In this document: piece after piece, positions 1-8,407 of the stretch
How the letters are laid out: each line of letters opens with the position of its first letter
How positions within the stretch are numbered: position 1 is the stretch's first letter
Made by a program: the position numbers and the translations under genes
Notes under the pieces: generated by a model
What the model was told of the DNA's origin: nothing
Database searches by the model: none
What the model saw: only the letters and a program-made list of their open reading frames with translations
Assembly: GCA_021811145.1 (NCBI GenBank)
Contig: JAJZPN010000001.1
Coordinates: forward strand, 1 to 64,000
Source: Pseudomonadota bacterium
GTDB taxonomy: Bacteria; Pseudomonadota; Gammaproteobacteria; Burkholderiales; Ferrovaceae
Direction: 5' to 3'
DNA: 64,000 bases

Positions 1-64
1 TTTTATTGCATCATATTTTCAGTGTAACCCAATATTTATTCACTGTGAAAAGTGAATATAATTG

Positions 65-1375
65 ATGTCATCAGAAAAAGGGCTATATAGCGATATGGAC
101 AATATAAAAAAACAAGCAATTAAATCAATTATTGTCGCCTCATCAGGTAATTTAGTTGAATGGTTTGATTTTTACATTTTCGCCTTTACCGCCGTCTATT
201 TTGCTAGCGACTTCTTTCCTAAATCAAACCCCACCGTACAGTTATTAAACGTTGCTGGAATCTATGCAGTTGGCTTTTTTATGCGCCCTATTGGTAGTTG
301 GTTTTTTGGTAGGCTTGCTGACCGCCACGGGCGTCGACGAGCACTCATCATTTCAGTCACAATGATGTGTATAGGCTCCCTCATGGTTGCTATTGTGCCA
401 ACCTATTCATCAGTCGGATATTTTGCTCCTATCTTGTTATTAATGGCACGCCTAATTCAGGGATTTTCAGTAGGTGGTGAATATGGTGCAACTGCCACTT
501 ATATGAGCGAAGTTGCACTAAGTCATCAACGTGGTTTTCTCTCATCTTTTCAGTACGTGACGCTTATTGGCGGCCAACTCTTAGCCGTACTCACCATCGT
601 CATTCTCGAAATGATTTTTACTGACGTCCAATTAAAAACGTGGGCATGGCGTATCCCATTTATTATTGGCGCACTCACTGCCATTGCTTCTTTAAAACTG
701 CGTAAATCCATGACAGAAACGCTTACTCATGAATCTCGTACTCATCCCCATGCAGGGAGCATTCACGCTCTATTTCGTTATCATAAAAAAGCCTTTATGG
801 TGGTTTTTGGTTTCACAGCAGGCGGATCACTGAGTTTTTATACCTTCACCACCTACATGCATAAGTTTCTAGTTAATACCTCTCACTTACCCATTAAAAC
901 AGCAAGCCATGTCATGACAGCAACGTTGTTTGTTTATATGTTAATTCAGCCTGTATTTGGCGCACTATCTGACCGTATTGGTACACGTAAAAGCATGATG
1001 CTATTTAGCGGATTAGGGGCTTTACTGACCTACCCCATTATGACGTTATTGGTGCATGTATCAGACCCTTTGAGTGCATTCATACTAATCACCTGCGCCA
1101 TGGTCATCATCAGCTTCTATACTTCAATTGCAGGGGTTGTAAAGGCTCAATTATTTCCTATTGAATTGCGAGCACTCGGTGTTGGATTATCCTACGCTGT
1201 AGCTAATTCCGTTTTCGGTGGAACCGCTGAGTTTATTGCTTTGTATCTTAAAAATATCAATTTACAAAGTTATTTTTATATTTATGTGACCGTCATACTT
1301 TTTATCAGTTTTCTGATCAGCACTATTAGCCTACCTAAACTTAACCTTTACTTATCTAATAAAGATGAATCATGA
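65..1375 (+). CDS. MFS transporter, metabolite:H+ symporter (MHS) type
   Basis: A 436-aa polytopic inner-membrane protein of the major facilitator superfamily, resembling the KgtP/ProP branch that imports organic acids or betaines with protons. The MHS signature GRLADRHGRRRAL follows the second membrane segment, and SVGGEYG and SDRIGTRKS mark the usual loops. ATG at 65 is preferred over TTG at 62; ATG at 95 (MDNIKKQ) is also possible because relatives often begin close to that point, and no strong ribosome site decides. The stop overlaps the next start (ATGA), so it is co-translated with a gamma-glutamyltransferase-family enzyme, whose substrate or product may be the cargo. Substrate unknown. 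Confidence 0.85.
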   Translation: MSSEKGLYSDMDNIKKQAIKSIIVASSGNLVEWFDFYIFAFTAVYFASDFFPKSNPTVQLLNVAGIYAVGFFMRPIGSWFFGRLADRHGRRRALIISVTMMCIGSLMVAIVPTYSSVGYFAPILLLMARLIQGFSVGGEYGATATYMSEVALSHQRGFLSSFQYVTLIGGQLLAVLTIVILEMIFTDVQLKTWAWRIPFIIGALTAIASLKLRKSMTETLTHESRTHPHAGSIHALFRYHKKAFMVVFGFTAGGSLSFYTFTTYMHKFLVNTSHLPIKTASHVMTATLFVYMLIQPVFGALSDRIGTRKSMMLFSGLGALLTYPIMTLLVHVSDPLSAFILITCAMVIISFYTSIAGVVKAQLFPIELRALGVGLSYAVANSVFGGTAEFIALYLKNINLQSYFYIYVTVILFISFLISTISLPKLNLYLSNKDES

Positions 1376-2994
1376 CATTTAATTGGACCAATCCCTATTT
1401 AAGTACCAGAGCACCAATTTTTGCTAGAAATATTGTCTCTACCTCACATCCTCTCGCTGCTCAAGCGGGTTTACGTATTTTGCAACAAGGAGGCAATGCA
1501 GTGGATGCAACCATTGCTGCCGCCGCTGTGATGACCATCGTGGAACCCGTCTCAAATGGGCTTGGCAGCGATTGTTTTGCTCTCGTATGGGATGGTCAAT
1601 CATTACAAGGGCTCAATGCATCAGGTAGCGCCCCACAGGATTGGGATCTTAATTACTTCAACCAAAAATATGCACCAGACACCCGCCCCAAACGTGGCTT
1701 TGATACTGTGACTATCCCAGGAATGGTTAAGGGGTGGTCATTATTACATGAGCGTTTTGGACGACTTCCTTGGCAAGATCTGTTCTCAAGCGCCATTGAT
1801 ATTGCCAAACGTGGCTTTATGGTCACTCCAGTAGTGGCTAAAAAATGGCAACTCGCTGTCCCAGAACTTCATAACCAACCTGGGTTTAAAGAGCATTTCA
1901 TGCCTTTTGGTCGAGCCCCTCAAACGGGAGAACGCTTTACCATTCCCAGTATTGCTAACACACTGGATTTAATCGCAAAGAAAGGAGCTGATTGCTTTTA
2001 TCAAGGGGAAATCGCGCAGCATATCGCTCGTTTTGCTAGAGAGCATGGTGGTGCCATGACTCTTGATGATTTAAGCAACTATTCTGCACTCTGGGTAGAA
2101 CCCATTCATACCTCCTATGAGGGCTATGAGGTTCATGAAATCCCTCCCAATGGGCAAGGCATTGCAGCTCTCATGGCTCTAGGTATATTGAAACATTGCC
2201 CAATAAAAGACTATGCAGTGGATTCAGTAGAAAGCCTTCATCTGCAGATTGAAGCCATGAAACTCGCATTTTTTGACGTTTATCAGCATGTGGCTGATCC
2301 CTCTAGCATGACGGTCAGTGTTGAACAGTTATTAGATGAGAATTATCTTAAAGAGCGTGCTAAATTAATCTCTCTTGATAAAGCCTCTACTCCCAAGGGA
2401 AGTGTTCCTGCTTTAGGGGGCACAATCTATCTCACAGTGGCAGATGAACAAGGCATGATGGTGTCTTTCATACAAAGTAACTATATGGGATTTGGTTCAG
2501 GGGTGGTGGTAGATAAATATGGCATTAGCTTACAAAATCGTGGCTATGGCTTTTCACTAAACAAGCACTCTCCCAATGTGGTTGCTCCTGGTAAAAGACC
2601 TTTTCACACCATTATTCCTGGCTTTGTAACCCGTCAAAACGAACAAGGATACACTGAACCTGTCATGAGTTTTGGAGTAATGGGTGGGGATATGCAACCT
2701 CAAGGTCATGTGCAGACTTTAGTAAGGATGCTAAATTATAAACAGCAACCACAAACTGCATGTGATGCACCACGCTGGAAAGTAAATCGAGATTTTTCTC
2801 TTGATTTTGAGTCGTCTATGACACCCAGCACCATTCAATCGTTAATTAACAAGGGACATCAGCAACAACCCCTTTCCGATCCCTATATGGATTTTGGAGC
2901 GGGACAATTTATTTGGCGCTTAAGTAACAATCCAGATGATGGTTATGTGGCAGCGAGTGACCCCAGACGCGACGGCCAAGCGGTGGGTTTTTAA
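1372..2994 (+). CDS. gamma-glutamyltransferase-family Ntn hydrolase
   Basis: A 540-aa protein of the GGT family, made as a proenzyme that cleaves itself before a catalytic threonine. The cleavage site is visible as GGTIYLTVAD with Thr351, followed by the small-subunit motifs SNYMGFGSG and VMGGDMQPQGH. No signal peptide is seen, unlike periplasmic glutathione-cleaving GGTs, and the NRGYGFSL and PQGH motifs resemble the cytoplasmic branch that includes oxamate amidohydrolase-like enzymes, so glutathione need not be the substrate. It overlaps the upstream MFS gene by 4 nt, which suggests uptake followed by hydrolysis of an amide or gamma-glutamyl compound. Confidence 0.85.
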   Translation: MTFNWTNPYLSTRAPIFARNIVSTSHPLAAQAGLRILQQGGNAVDATIAAAAVMTIVEPVSNGLGSDCFALVWDGQSLQGLNASGSAPQDWDLNYFNQKYAPDTRPKRGFDTVTIPGMVKGWSLLHERFGRLPWQDLFSSAIDIAKRGFMVTPVVAKKWQLAVPELHNQPGFKEHFMPFGRAPQTGERFTIPSIANTLDLIAKKGADCFYQGEIAQHIARFAREHGGAMTLDDLSNYSALWVEPIHTSYEGYEVHEIPPNGQGIAALMALGILKHCPIKDYAVDSVESLHLQIEAMKLAFFDVYQHVADPSSMTVSVEQLLDENYLKERAKLISLDKASTPKGSVPALGGTIYLTVADEQGMMVSFIQSNYMGFGSGVVVDKYGISLQNRGYGFSLNKHSPNVVAPGKRPFHTIIPGFVTRQNEQGYTEPVMSFGVMGGDMQPQGHVQTLVRMLNYKQQPQTACDAPRWKVNRDFSLDFESSMTPSTIQSLINKGHQQQPLSDPYMDFGAGQFIWRLSNNPDDGYVAASDPRRDGQAVGF

Positions 2995-3070
2995 CACGCT
3001 AATGTACGTATAGCTATACTAATTAGTCCATCAGATAATCTAAATTAGATTATTTTTGATGAGGTGTAAT

Positions 3071-3250
3071 ATGTTGCGCTGCTTATTTCATGGTTGCCGA
3101 TCCACCAACCTCAACCATATTGGCAAAGATAAATACCAATGTAATGATTGTCATCGAGTGTTTATAATTAAAGCTGAAGAAAGAAAATCCTCTAATAGCG
3201 GATTTCGTGATAGGTTACATAAACACCCAAATCGCCCATTAACTGGTTGA
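3071..3250 (+). CDS. small zinc-ribbon-like protein
   Basis: A 59-aa basic protein with paired cysteines (CLFHGC near the N-terminus and CNDC about 20 residues later), the spacing expected of a single zinc ribbon. The C-terminal part is polar and probably unstructured. ATG at 3071 is chosen because GAGGTG lies 4 nt upstream; in-frame starts at 3056 and 3059 lack a ribosome site. It sits 23 nt before a methyltransferase gene and may share its transcript. Function unknown. Confidence 0.6.
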   Translation: MLRCLFHGCRSTNLNHIGKDKYQCNDCHRVFIIKAEERKSSNSGFRDRLHKHPNRPLTG

Positions 3251-3273
3251 TGACACTATTTTAAGGAAGATGA

Positions 3274-4017
3274 ATGCTAAATTGGTTTACTGAGGGCGGT
3301 AAAAACTACGCTCATTATCGACCTCACTATCCAGTAGCGCTTAGCCATTACTTGTCAACCTTAACGCCTCATCATGAATGCGCAGTTGATGTGGGGTGTG
3401 GGAGCGGTCAATTAACTCAATTACTGTCATCTCACTTTCAATCAGTATTAGGAATGGATCCCAGCTTTGATCAGTTACAGCATGCTATTAAACACCCCAG
3501 CATTCAATATCAGACCGCTTCAGCAGAACAATTACCTCTCAAACATCACTGCGCTGATTTACTGACAGCTGCACAGGCTGCTCATTGGTTTAATCTAGAT
3601 ATGTTCTACTATGAAGTGAAAAGAGTACTGAAACCTAGTGGTGTGTTGGCTTTAATTAGTTATGGGGTATTACGTATTGACTCTGCGGACATAAATGAAC
3701 TATTCCAACAATTCTACTATGAAGATATCGCCACCTTTTGGCCACCTGAGAGACGTTTAGTAGATGAAGGATACAAAACACTTCCCTTCCCTTTTACAGA
3801 GGTTACCACGCCTATTTTACATATAGAGCTTAAATGGAATCTGATGGAATTGGTTGGCTATATTAGTACGTGGTCTGCTACAAAAAGAATACTTGGAGAA
3901 AACAAAGACCATCTACTTAATGACTTTTTTACTTCTCTTCAACAGCACTGGCCAGAACAAGAAGCCAAATTATCAGTCAACTGGCCTATTAATCTACGTA
4001 TAGGTAAATTACTTTAG
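3274..4017 (+). CDS. class I SAM-dependent methyltransferase
   Basis: A 247-aa cytoplasmic methyltransferase of the Methyltransf_11 type. The SAM-binding glycine motif VDVGCGSGQLTQL lies at about residues 38-50, the acidic residue of motif II in LGMDPS follows, and a motif resembling the ubiquinone/biotin methyltransferases (ADLLTAAQAAHWF) comes after it. A ribosome site (AAGGAAG) lies just before the start. It resembles the plant and fungal TMT-like and trans-aconitate methyltransferase families, but the acceptor substrate cannot be read from sequence. Convergent with ilvD. Confidence 0.85.
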   Translation: MLNWFTEGGKNYAHYRPHYPVALSHYLSTLTPHHECAVDVGCGSGQLTQLLSSHFQSVLGMDPSFDQLQHAIKHPSIQYQTASAEQLPLKHHCADLLTAAQAAHWFNLDMFYYEVKRVLKPSGVLALISYGVLRIDSADINELFQQFYYEDIATFWPPERRLVDEGYKTLPFPFTEVTTPILHIELKWNLMELVGYISTWSATKRILGENKDHLLNDFFTSLQQHWPEQEAKLSVNWPINLRIGKLL

Positions 4018-4049
4018 TAATTTACGTTACAAAAAGCCTTTTCATAGAT

Positions 4050-4108
4050 GATCCAGAATTGGGTAACTTAAAAAGCTTTTCCTTTGACACCACATTCTGG
4101 ATCTTTTT
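4050..4108 (+). terminator. rho-independent terminator between convergent genes
   Basis: A perfect 10-bp inverted repeat (GATCCAGAAT at 4050-4059, ATTCTGGATC at 4094-4103) is followed by TTTTT. The 34-nt loop contains the small palindrome AAAAGCTTTT. It follows the methyltransferase stop by about 30 nt and could also stop ilvD transcripts arriving from the other side. Confidence 0.7.
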
Positions 4109-4137
4109 CTCAACCTTTTTCCACTATCCCAGAGATA

Positions 4138-5997
4138 CTAATCTTCAAAGTCTGAGGTGTCACGCACCGCACCCTTATCAGCTGAGGTCGCAAATTTGGC
4201 ATACACTTTGAGAGCGGTAGACACTTTACGGGGTCTTGGCTTCACTGGCTTCCATCCCAACTGATTTTGTTCAATACGGCGTTGGTTTAATTCATCATCA
4301 CTCACTAAAACATTAATACTGCGCTGAGGGATATCAATACGAATTCGATCGCCATTTCTAACTAGACCAATCGCACCCCCTGCGGCAGCCTCAGGGGAAC
4401 AATGCCCAATAGATAATCCTGATGTGCCACCAGAAAAACGTCCGTCGGTAAGTAATGCGCAGGCTTTACCTAATCCTTTTGATTTTATATAACTTGTTGG
4501 ATAAAGCATCTCTTGCATACCAGGCCCACCCTTGGGTCCTTCATAACGAACCACTACAACATCACCTGCTTTCACTTTATCATTTAAGATATTTTCAACT
4601 GCCTCTTCTTGCGACTCCACAACATGTGCAGGGCCTTCGAATATCAGCAAACTGTCATCAACACCAGCGGTTTTCACCACACATCCATCAAGAGCAATAT
4701 TGCCACGTAATACTGCTAATCCCCCCTCACTACTGAAAGCATGCTCAACAGAACGGATACAGCCTTGAGCACGATCGGTATCAAGGGTCGGCCAGCGAGT
4801 ATTTTGACTAAAAGCAACTTGACTTGGAATGCCGGCAGGGCCTGCTTTATAAAAGGTTTGTACCGCCTCAGACACATGCCCCATGATGTCCCACTCTTTT
4901 AATGCTTCCCCCATGGTTGTTGCATGAATCGTTGGTACATCAGTATGTAATTTTCCGGCACGGTTGAGTTCAGCCAATATAGCCATAATGCCACCTGCCC
5001 GATGGACATCTTCAATATGGTATTTATTGGTATTAGGTGCCACTTTACAGAGTTGTGGGACCACTCTAGACATACGATCAATATCTGCCATGGTGAATGG
5101 AATTTGCGCTTCTTGAGCAATGGCCAGCAAATGTAATATGGTATTAGTAGAACCACCCATTGCAATATCTAGCGCAATGGCATTTTCAAAAGCCTTAAAT
5201 CCAATTGATCGTGGAAGAACTGTATTATCGTCTTGTTCATAGTAACGTTGAGCCAGTTCTACAATATGCTGCCCCGCTCTTTTGAAAAGTTGTTCACGAT
5301 CAGCGTGGGTCGCAACCACTGTCCCGTTACCAGGAAAAGATAACCCCAATGCTTCTGTAAGACAGTTCATTGAATTAGCAGTGAACATACCAGAACATGA
5401 TCCACAAGTTGGACAGGCAGAGCGTTCCACTTCGGCAAGATCTGTGTCAGAGACTTTACTATCAGCTGCCATTACCATGGCATCAATTAAATCAAGTTTT
5501 TTGATTTCAACAGTATTGGTCGTTGGATTAGCAAGACGTACACGCCCTGCTTCCATTGGACCACCCGATACAAAAATAACAGGAATGTTAAGGCGCATAG
5601 CTGCCATCAACATGCCTGGTGTAATTTTATCGCAATTAGAAATACAAACTAATGCATCAGCACAGTGAGCATTAACCATATATTCAACGCTATCGGCGAT
5701 TAACTCACGGCTTGGGAGGCTATAGAGCATGCCATCGTGTCCCATAGCAATACCGTCATCCACGGCAATTGTATTAAACTCTTTAGCTACTCCACCTGCT
5801 TTCTCAATCTCGCGAGCCACTAATTGTCCCAAGTCTTTCAAATGCACATGTCCAGGTACGAACTGAGTAAAAGAATTAGCTACAGCAATAATTGGTTTAT
5901 TAAAATCACCATCTTTCATGCCTGTTGCACGCCACAATGAACGTGCTCCAGCCATATTACGGCCATGCGTGGAGGTATGAGAACGATATTTAGGCAT
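4138..5997 (-). CDS. ilvD: dihydroxy-acid dehydratase
   Basis: IlvD converts 2,3-dihydroxy-isovalerate and -methylvalerate into the 2-keto acids that precede valine and isoleucine. At 619 aa it has the usual length. Visible iron-sulfur and active-site motifs are [26 protein letters not shown] and, near the C-terminus, [20 protein letters not shown]. Start at ATG 5997 ([20 protein letters not shown]) matches the family. It stands alone; the accessory region at 6.0-8.4 kb begins directly upstream of it. Confidence 0.97.
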   Translation of the reverse strand: MPKYRSHTSTHGRNMAGARSLWRATGMKDGDFNKPIIAVANSFTQFVPGHVHLKDLGQLVAREIEKAGGVAKEFNTIAVDDGIAMGHDGMLYSLPSRELIADSVEYMVNAHCADALVCISNCDKITPGMLMAAMRLNIPVIFVSGGPMEAGRVRLANPTTNTVEIKKLDLIDAMVMAADSKVSDTDLAEVERSACPTCGSCSGMFTANSMNCLTEALGLSFPGNGTVVATHADREQLFKRAGQHIVELAQRYYEQDDNTVLPRSIGFKAFENAIALDIAMGGSTNTILHLLAIAQEAQIPFTMADIDRMSRVVPQLCKVAPNTNKYHIEDVHRAGGIMAILAELNRAGKLHTDVPTIHATTMGEALKEWDIMGHVSEAVQTFYKAGPAGIPSQVAFSQNTRWPTLDTDRAQGCIRSVEHAFSSEGGLAVLRGNIALDGCVVKTAGVDDSLLIFEGPAHVVESQEEAVENILNDKVKAGDVVVVRYEGPKGGPGMQEMLYPTSYIKSKGLGKACALLTDGRFSGGTSGLSIGHCSPEAAAGGAIGLVRNGDRIRIDIPQRSINVLVSDDELNQRRIEQNQLGWKPVKPRPRKVSTALKVYAKFATSADKGAVRDTSDFED

Positions 5998-6320
5998 AAC
6001 ACTATCCGCTTAATGAATATGAACTATTAAATAGTAAAAGATATCACGAAAACTATCTTCTTTGGGAAATCGAATACAACGACACTAATTGGTTTTGATG
6101 AATTGATTACTAGAAATTATCTATATCGCTTCTCATGACTTAATATACAAGAAATAATTATATTCAATATGATCAACAATAAAAAAGTCATGTGACATCT
6201 ATTCTGAGAAATACCGGCTTATCCTTCCCTTGAGAGATAAAATTAAAACAGGACAGATCATTTGCTACAACCCCGAACAGATTACTTGTTCTCTAAAGGC
6301 TATTTGGGGTCAATTTACAT
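5998..6320. other. gene-free spacer upstream of ilvD
   Basis: About 320 bases of AT-rich sequence between the ilvD start and the operator of the neighbouring toxin-antitoxin remnant. It presumably holds the ilvD promoter, but I see no convincing -35/-10 pair, RNA gene or intact reading frame. A short dyad GAACA-N7-TGTTC lies near 6278-6294. No leader peptide rich in branched-chain codons is apparent. Confidence 0.4.
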
Positions 6321-6341
6321 TTGTATCTAAATGGATACAAT
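6314..6341 (+). promoter_or_regulatory. promoter/operator of the HigBA-like module
   Basis: TTTACA (6314-6319), a 16-nt spacer and TACAAT (6336-6341) form a good sigma-70 promoter. A perfect dyad TTGTATC-N6-GATACAA (6321-6340) fills the spacer and overlaps the -10. This is the layout expected for autoregulation by the antitoxin. The toxin start codon follows at 6348. Confidence 0.65.
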
Positions 6342-6347
6342 GATCAT

Positions 6348-6641
6348 ATGCCTTACATCATCCAACAAACCGAGTCATTTGAAGCATGACACGATGCCGT
6401 TAAAGATATCCGCGCCAAAGTAGCAATCGCTAGGCGTATTGAGCGCGCAGAAAATGGCAATTTGGGTGATGTGAAGTCTGTAGGTGATGGTGTGTCAGAG
6501 ATGCGTATTGATGTGGGTGCTGGCTATCGGGTGAACTACACAATGAGAGAGCGGGTCATGGTGATCTTGTTGGCAGGTGGAACCAAAAGTACACAGCAAT
6601 CAGATATTAAAAAGGCTATTGAATTGGCTAAGGAGTTTTAA
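6348..6641 (+). pseudogene. HigB/RelE-like toxin (Gp49-type killer) with nonsense codon
   Basis: Reading through one stop gives a 97-codon protein of the RelE-superfamily addiction-module killer type (mRNA interferase), with the family run NLGDVKSVGDGVSEMRIDVG and a C-terminal DIKKAIELAKEF. Codon 14 is TGA at 6387-6389, where relatives have tryptophan (ESFEAWHD-type N-terminus), so one G-to-A change explains the lesion. The rest of the frame is intact, so inactivation looks recent. The stop is 2 nt before the antitoxin start. Internal re-initiation could only yield an N-truncated fragment. Confidence 0.85.
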
Positions 6642-6643
6642 TT

Positions 6644-6931
6644 ATGAAAAAAACACAAAAACTAAAAGCATTTGATATCACTCGCCATCTAGATAGCGAA
6701 GAGGCGATTGCAGAATATTTGTCCCAAGTATTGGAAGATGGTGACAATGATGAGCTTATTCGCTCACTAGGCCATATTGCTAAAGCTAAAGGTATGGCTG
6801 TAGTTGCTAAAGACTCTGGCTTAGGCCGTGAAAGTCTCTACAAAGCATTAAGTGCAGGCTCACAACCTCGTTTTGATACTATCACTAAAGTTATTAATGC
6901 TTTGGGCTTAAAGATCAGCGTTCACAATTAA
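6644..6931 (+). CDS. HigA-like antitoxin (addiction module antidote, HTH)
   Basis: A 95-aa DNA-binding antitoxin of the family that pairs with Gp49/RelE-type killers. The helix-turn-helix covers roughly residues 48-90 (MAVVAKDSGLGRESLYKALS, then a recognition region ending in VINALGLKI). It would bind and neutralise the toxin and repress the operator at 6321-6340. The reading frame is intact although its toxin gene carries a stop codon, leaving an orphan antitoxin. Toxin-first order, as here, is usual for HigBA-type pairs. Confidence 0.85.
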   Translation: MKKTQKLKAFDITRHLDSEEAIAEYLSQVLEDGDNDELIRSLGHIAKAKGMAVVAKDSGLGRESLYKALSAGSQPRFDTITKVINALGLKISVHN

Positions 6932-7109
6932 TTTGATTTTGAACACATCTACTTAGATAGTTTTGAGTAGAGACGTTTACCCAATGATATTGTAAGTCGT
7001 CATGACACCACGCAAGCGACAAACAGAACAGATATGTTGCTTTTCACTTGAAAGACACAACACTTGTGTTAAGCTTTTTCTACGAACTCCAAGCAGATGA
7101 AAAAAATGG

Positions 7110-7250
7110 CTTGACCCCAAGTATGTCGATGTGATCGTCAAACGGTGGCAAGATTACACGGGCAAGGCAGCTACATTGGCCGCCACCGGTAAAACCTTCT
7201 CGGAGTGCGGAACGTCAGATCAGCCGACTCCTGAACCGCAGGAGGCGTGA
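7110..7250 (+). pseudogene. C-terminal remnant of a DNA methyltransferase
   Basis: The plus strand reads LDPKYVDVIVKRWQDYTGKA and then about 26 more residues to a TGA at 7248-7250. This resembles the tail of phage and island DNA-modification methylases, where a DPxYxDVIVKRW segment follows the SAM-binding motif. No start codon or upstream domain is present; the sequence before it is unrelated and more AT-rich. The fragment marks the left edge of a higher-GC foreign segment. Confidence 0.6.
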
Positions 7251-7257
7251 GGCTTAC

Positions 7258-7536
7258 TCAATAGTCCACGCGCTTGAGGTAGCGGTAGAAATTCTCGTGA
7301 GGCCCAACCATCAGCAGCTTGATAGTTTGTGGGTCCAGAACGCGATAGGCTAGCAGGCACAGCTGATTGATCATCTTGAACTTGTAGACTTGCACGCCAG
7401 CCAGATCGCCAACCTTGGCCTCACCGATATCGGGGCCACTGGCGATGGCGCGCACCGCATCATCAAGCGCCGCCTTTTGCTGATGGTGCAGCTTTTTGAC
7501 GGTGCGCTCGAAAGTCGGGGTAACGAGTAGACGCAT
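7258..7536 (-). CDS. RelE/ParE-family toxin
   Basis: A 92-aa toxin with the RelE fold pattern: N-terminal TPTFERTVKKL, a basic central region, GVQVYKFKMINQLCLLAYRV for the beta-sheet, and a C-terminal FYRYLKRVDY. It likely inhibits translation or gyrase when freed from its partner. Its start overlaps the antitoxin stop by 1 nt (TGATG), so translation is coupled. GC content is clearly above that of the neighbouring core genes, which supports recent transfer. Confidence 0.85.
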   Translation of the reverse strand: MRLLVTPTFERTVKKLHHQQKAALDDAVRAIASGPDIGEAKVGDLAGVQVYKFKMINQLCLLAYRVLDPQTIKLLMVGPHENFYRYLKRVDY

Positions 7537-7745
7537 CAGTCGAACTGATAGTCACCCACAGGTTCTTCCTGATCGGCGATCAGGATGTCACGGATCACGC
7601 TGAAGGGCAGATCCGGGTTCTCCGCGGCAATCTTGCCGATCTGAGACCAATATTCGATTTGCTTGGGTACCGAGCGGTGCTCGATGGTGCCGTAATGCCT
7701 GGCGGTCTCAACCAAGGCTTCTGGCAGCTTGACATTGATGGCCAT
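7536..7745 (-). CDS. ParD-like antitoxin
   Basis: A 69-aa protein of the ParD_like antitoxin family (AINVKLPEALVETARHYG, then SVPKQIEYWSQIGKIA), first gene of a two-gene TA operon. The N-terminal ribbon-helix-helix would bind DNA and the acidic C-terminus would wrap the toxin. A strong ribosome site (AAGGAGG) precedes ATG 7745. Like its toxin it is GC-rich compared with the flanking chromosome. Confidence 0.85.
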   Translation of the reverse strand: MAINVKLPEALVETARHYGTIEHRSVPKQIEYWSQIGKIAAENPDLPFSVIRDILIADQEEPVGDYQFD

Positions 7746-7762
7746 GGAAACCTCCTTAAAGT

Positions 7763-7799
7763 GGATCCATTATAGCCCGTTATAGACCAAAATGGAACC
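7763..7799 (-). promoter_or_regulatory. operator/-10 region of the ParD/RelE-like module
   Basis: An imperfect palindrome with outer arms GGATCCATT and AATGGAACC encloses a repeated TATAG. On the minus strand it contains TATAAT (7774-7769), a consensus -10, about 25 nt upstream of the antitoxin start. Overlap of dyad and -10 fits autorepression. Confidence 0.5.
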
Positions 7800-7880
7800 T
7801 TTTGTGATGCCAGTCAGGCAACCCGGTAAACGCGCTGGCCATGCTCATCTTTGCTGGAGCTCAGTGTCACTTTACATGTG

Positions 7881-8090
7881 CTACTGACACTTGACCCAGC
7901 GTCTAATTAAACCGTCGTGAATACCTAAGTCTGACGCAACCGTTATGAGTGCCTTTCCTGGCTGTTGGGCTAATTTAACTGCCTCAGGCTTAAACTCAGC
8001 ACTGTACTTCTTCCTTAACCTCATCATTCCCTCCATCACTTCCTCCTTTCATATTAACATCCTTAAGAAAGTGTCCGTTTTTTGGGGGAA
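7881..8090 (-). mobile_element. IS3-family element remnant (orfA N-terminus and one end)
   Basis: From ATG 8027 the minus strand encodes 48 residues (RLRKKYSAEFKPEAVKLAQQ, then a helix-turn-helix ending IRRWVKCQ) and stops at 7881. This is the N-terminal half of an IS3-family OrfA; about half of OrfA and all of OrfB are missing. Just outside the start lies an IS3-like terminal sequence CCCCCAAAAAACGGACACTT (8087-8068 on the minus strand). Only one end survives. It lies directly against the interrupted integrase fragment at 8094-8247. Confidence 0.75.
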
Positions 8091-8093
8091 TGC

Positions 8094-8247
8094 CATGTCC
8101 TTATTTCTTGTTCTTAAGCTGAATCTTGCGTATTTTTTTATTAGCTAACCACATACGCATTTGCCAATAATCACCTCTTAGGTAAATTATCGCTTCATCA
8201 TATATTGGGATTTCGTTGGTGTTTAATGAAGGTTTTTTGGTAGGCAT
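8094..8247 (-). pseudogene. tyrosine integrase N-terminus, frameshifted and IS-interrupted
   Basis: The minus strand from ATG 8247 reads MPTKKPSLNTNEIPIYDEAI then YLRGDYWQMRMWLAN, the N-terminus of a phage/island tyrosine recombinase. A run of seven A residues (8139-8133) shifts the frame: removing one A gives YARFSLRTRNKDMA, the expected continuation, whereas the written frame stops at 8101. Homology ends near 8094 where the IS3 end begins. The gene points away from guaA and lies about 160 bp from the guaA 3' end, a recognised integration site for genomic islands. Confidence 0.75.
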
Positions 8248-8407
8248 GTGGAATTAAAGTCACTTATGAAAATGAGTAGTTACCGTTTTGTGTAACTTTA
8301 TGTGTAACTTTAATTCCTTAACCCTTTAAAATCATATAGTTATTTTTTGCATGAAACTTTTGTGAAAATAAAATAACATTTAAAATCAATGACTTAGGTT
8401 TTAAGAA

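Noticed and set aside
5282-5668. Plus-strand frame of 128 codons opposite ilvD
   Set aside because: Antisense shadow of conserved ilvD codons, no ribosome site.
6387-6389. In-frame TGA in the toxin as a selenocysteine codon
   Set aside because: Relatives have Trp there, no SECIS-like hairpin follows, and no selenoprotein logic applies to this family; a nonsense mutation is simpler.
6304-7120. 10-bp inverted repeat TTGGGGTCAA / TTGACCCCAA flanking the HigBA-like remnant, as possible element ends
   Set aside because: The right copy falls inside codons of the methylase tail (LDPK), no target duplication is visible, and 10 bp over 800 bp of spacing can occur by chance.
7814-7880. Minus-strand tail reading VTLSSSKDEHGQRVYRVA and a stop, possible end of another foreign gene
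   Set aside because: Only about 20 residues, no start and no family I can name; could equally be a chance frame in foreign DNA.
7945-8148. Plus-strand frame of 67 codons
   Set aside because: It runs antisense over the IS3 orfA and integrase remnants and has no ribosome site.
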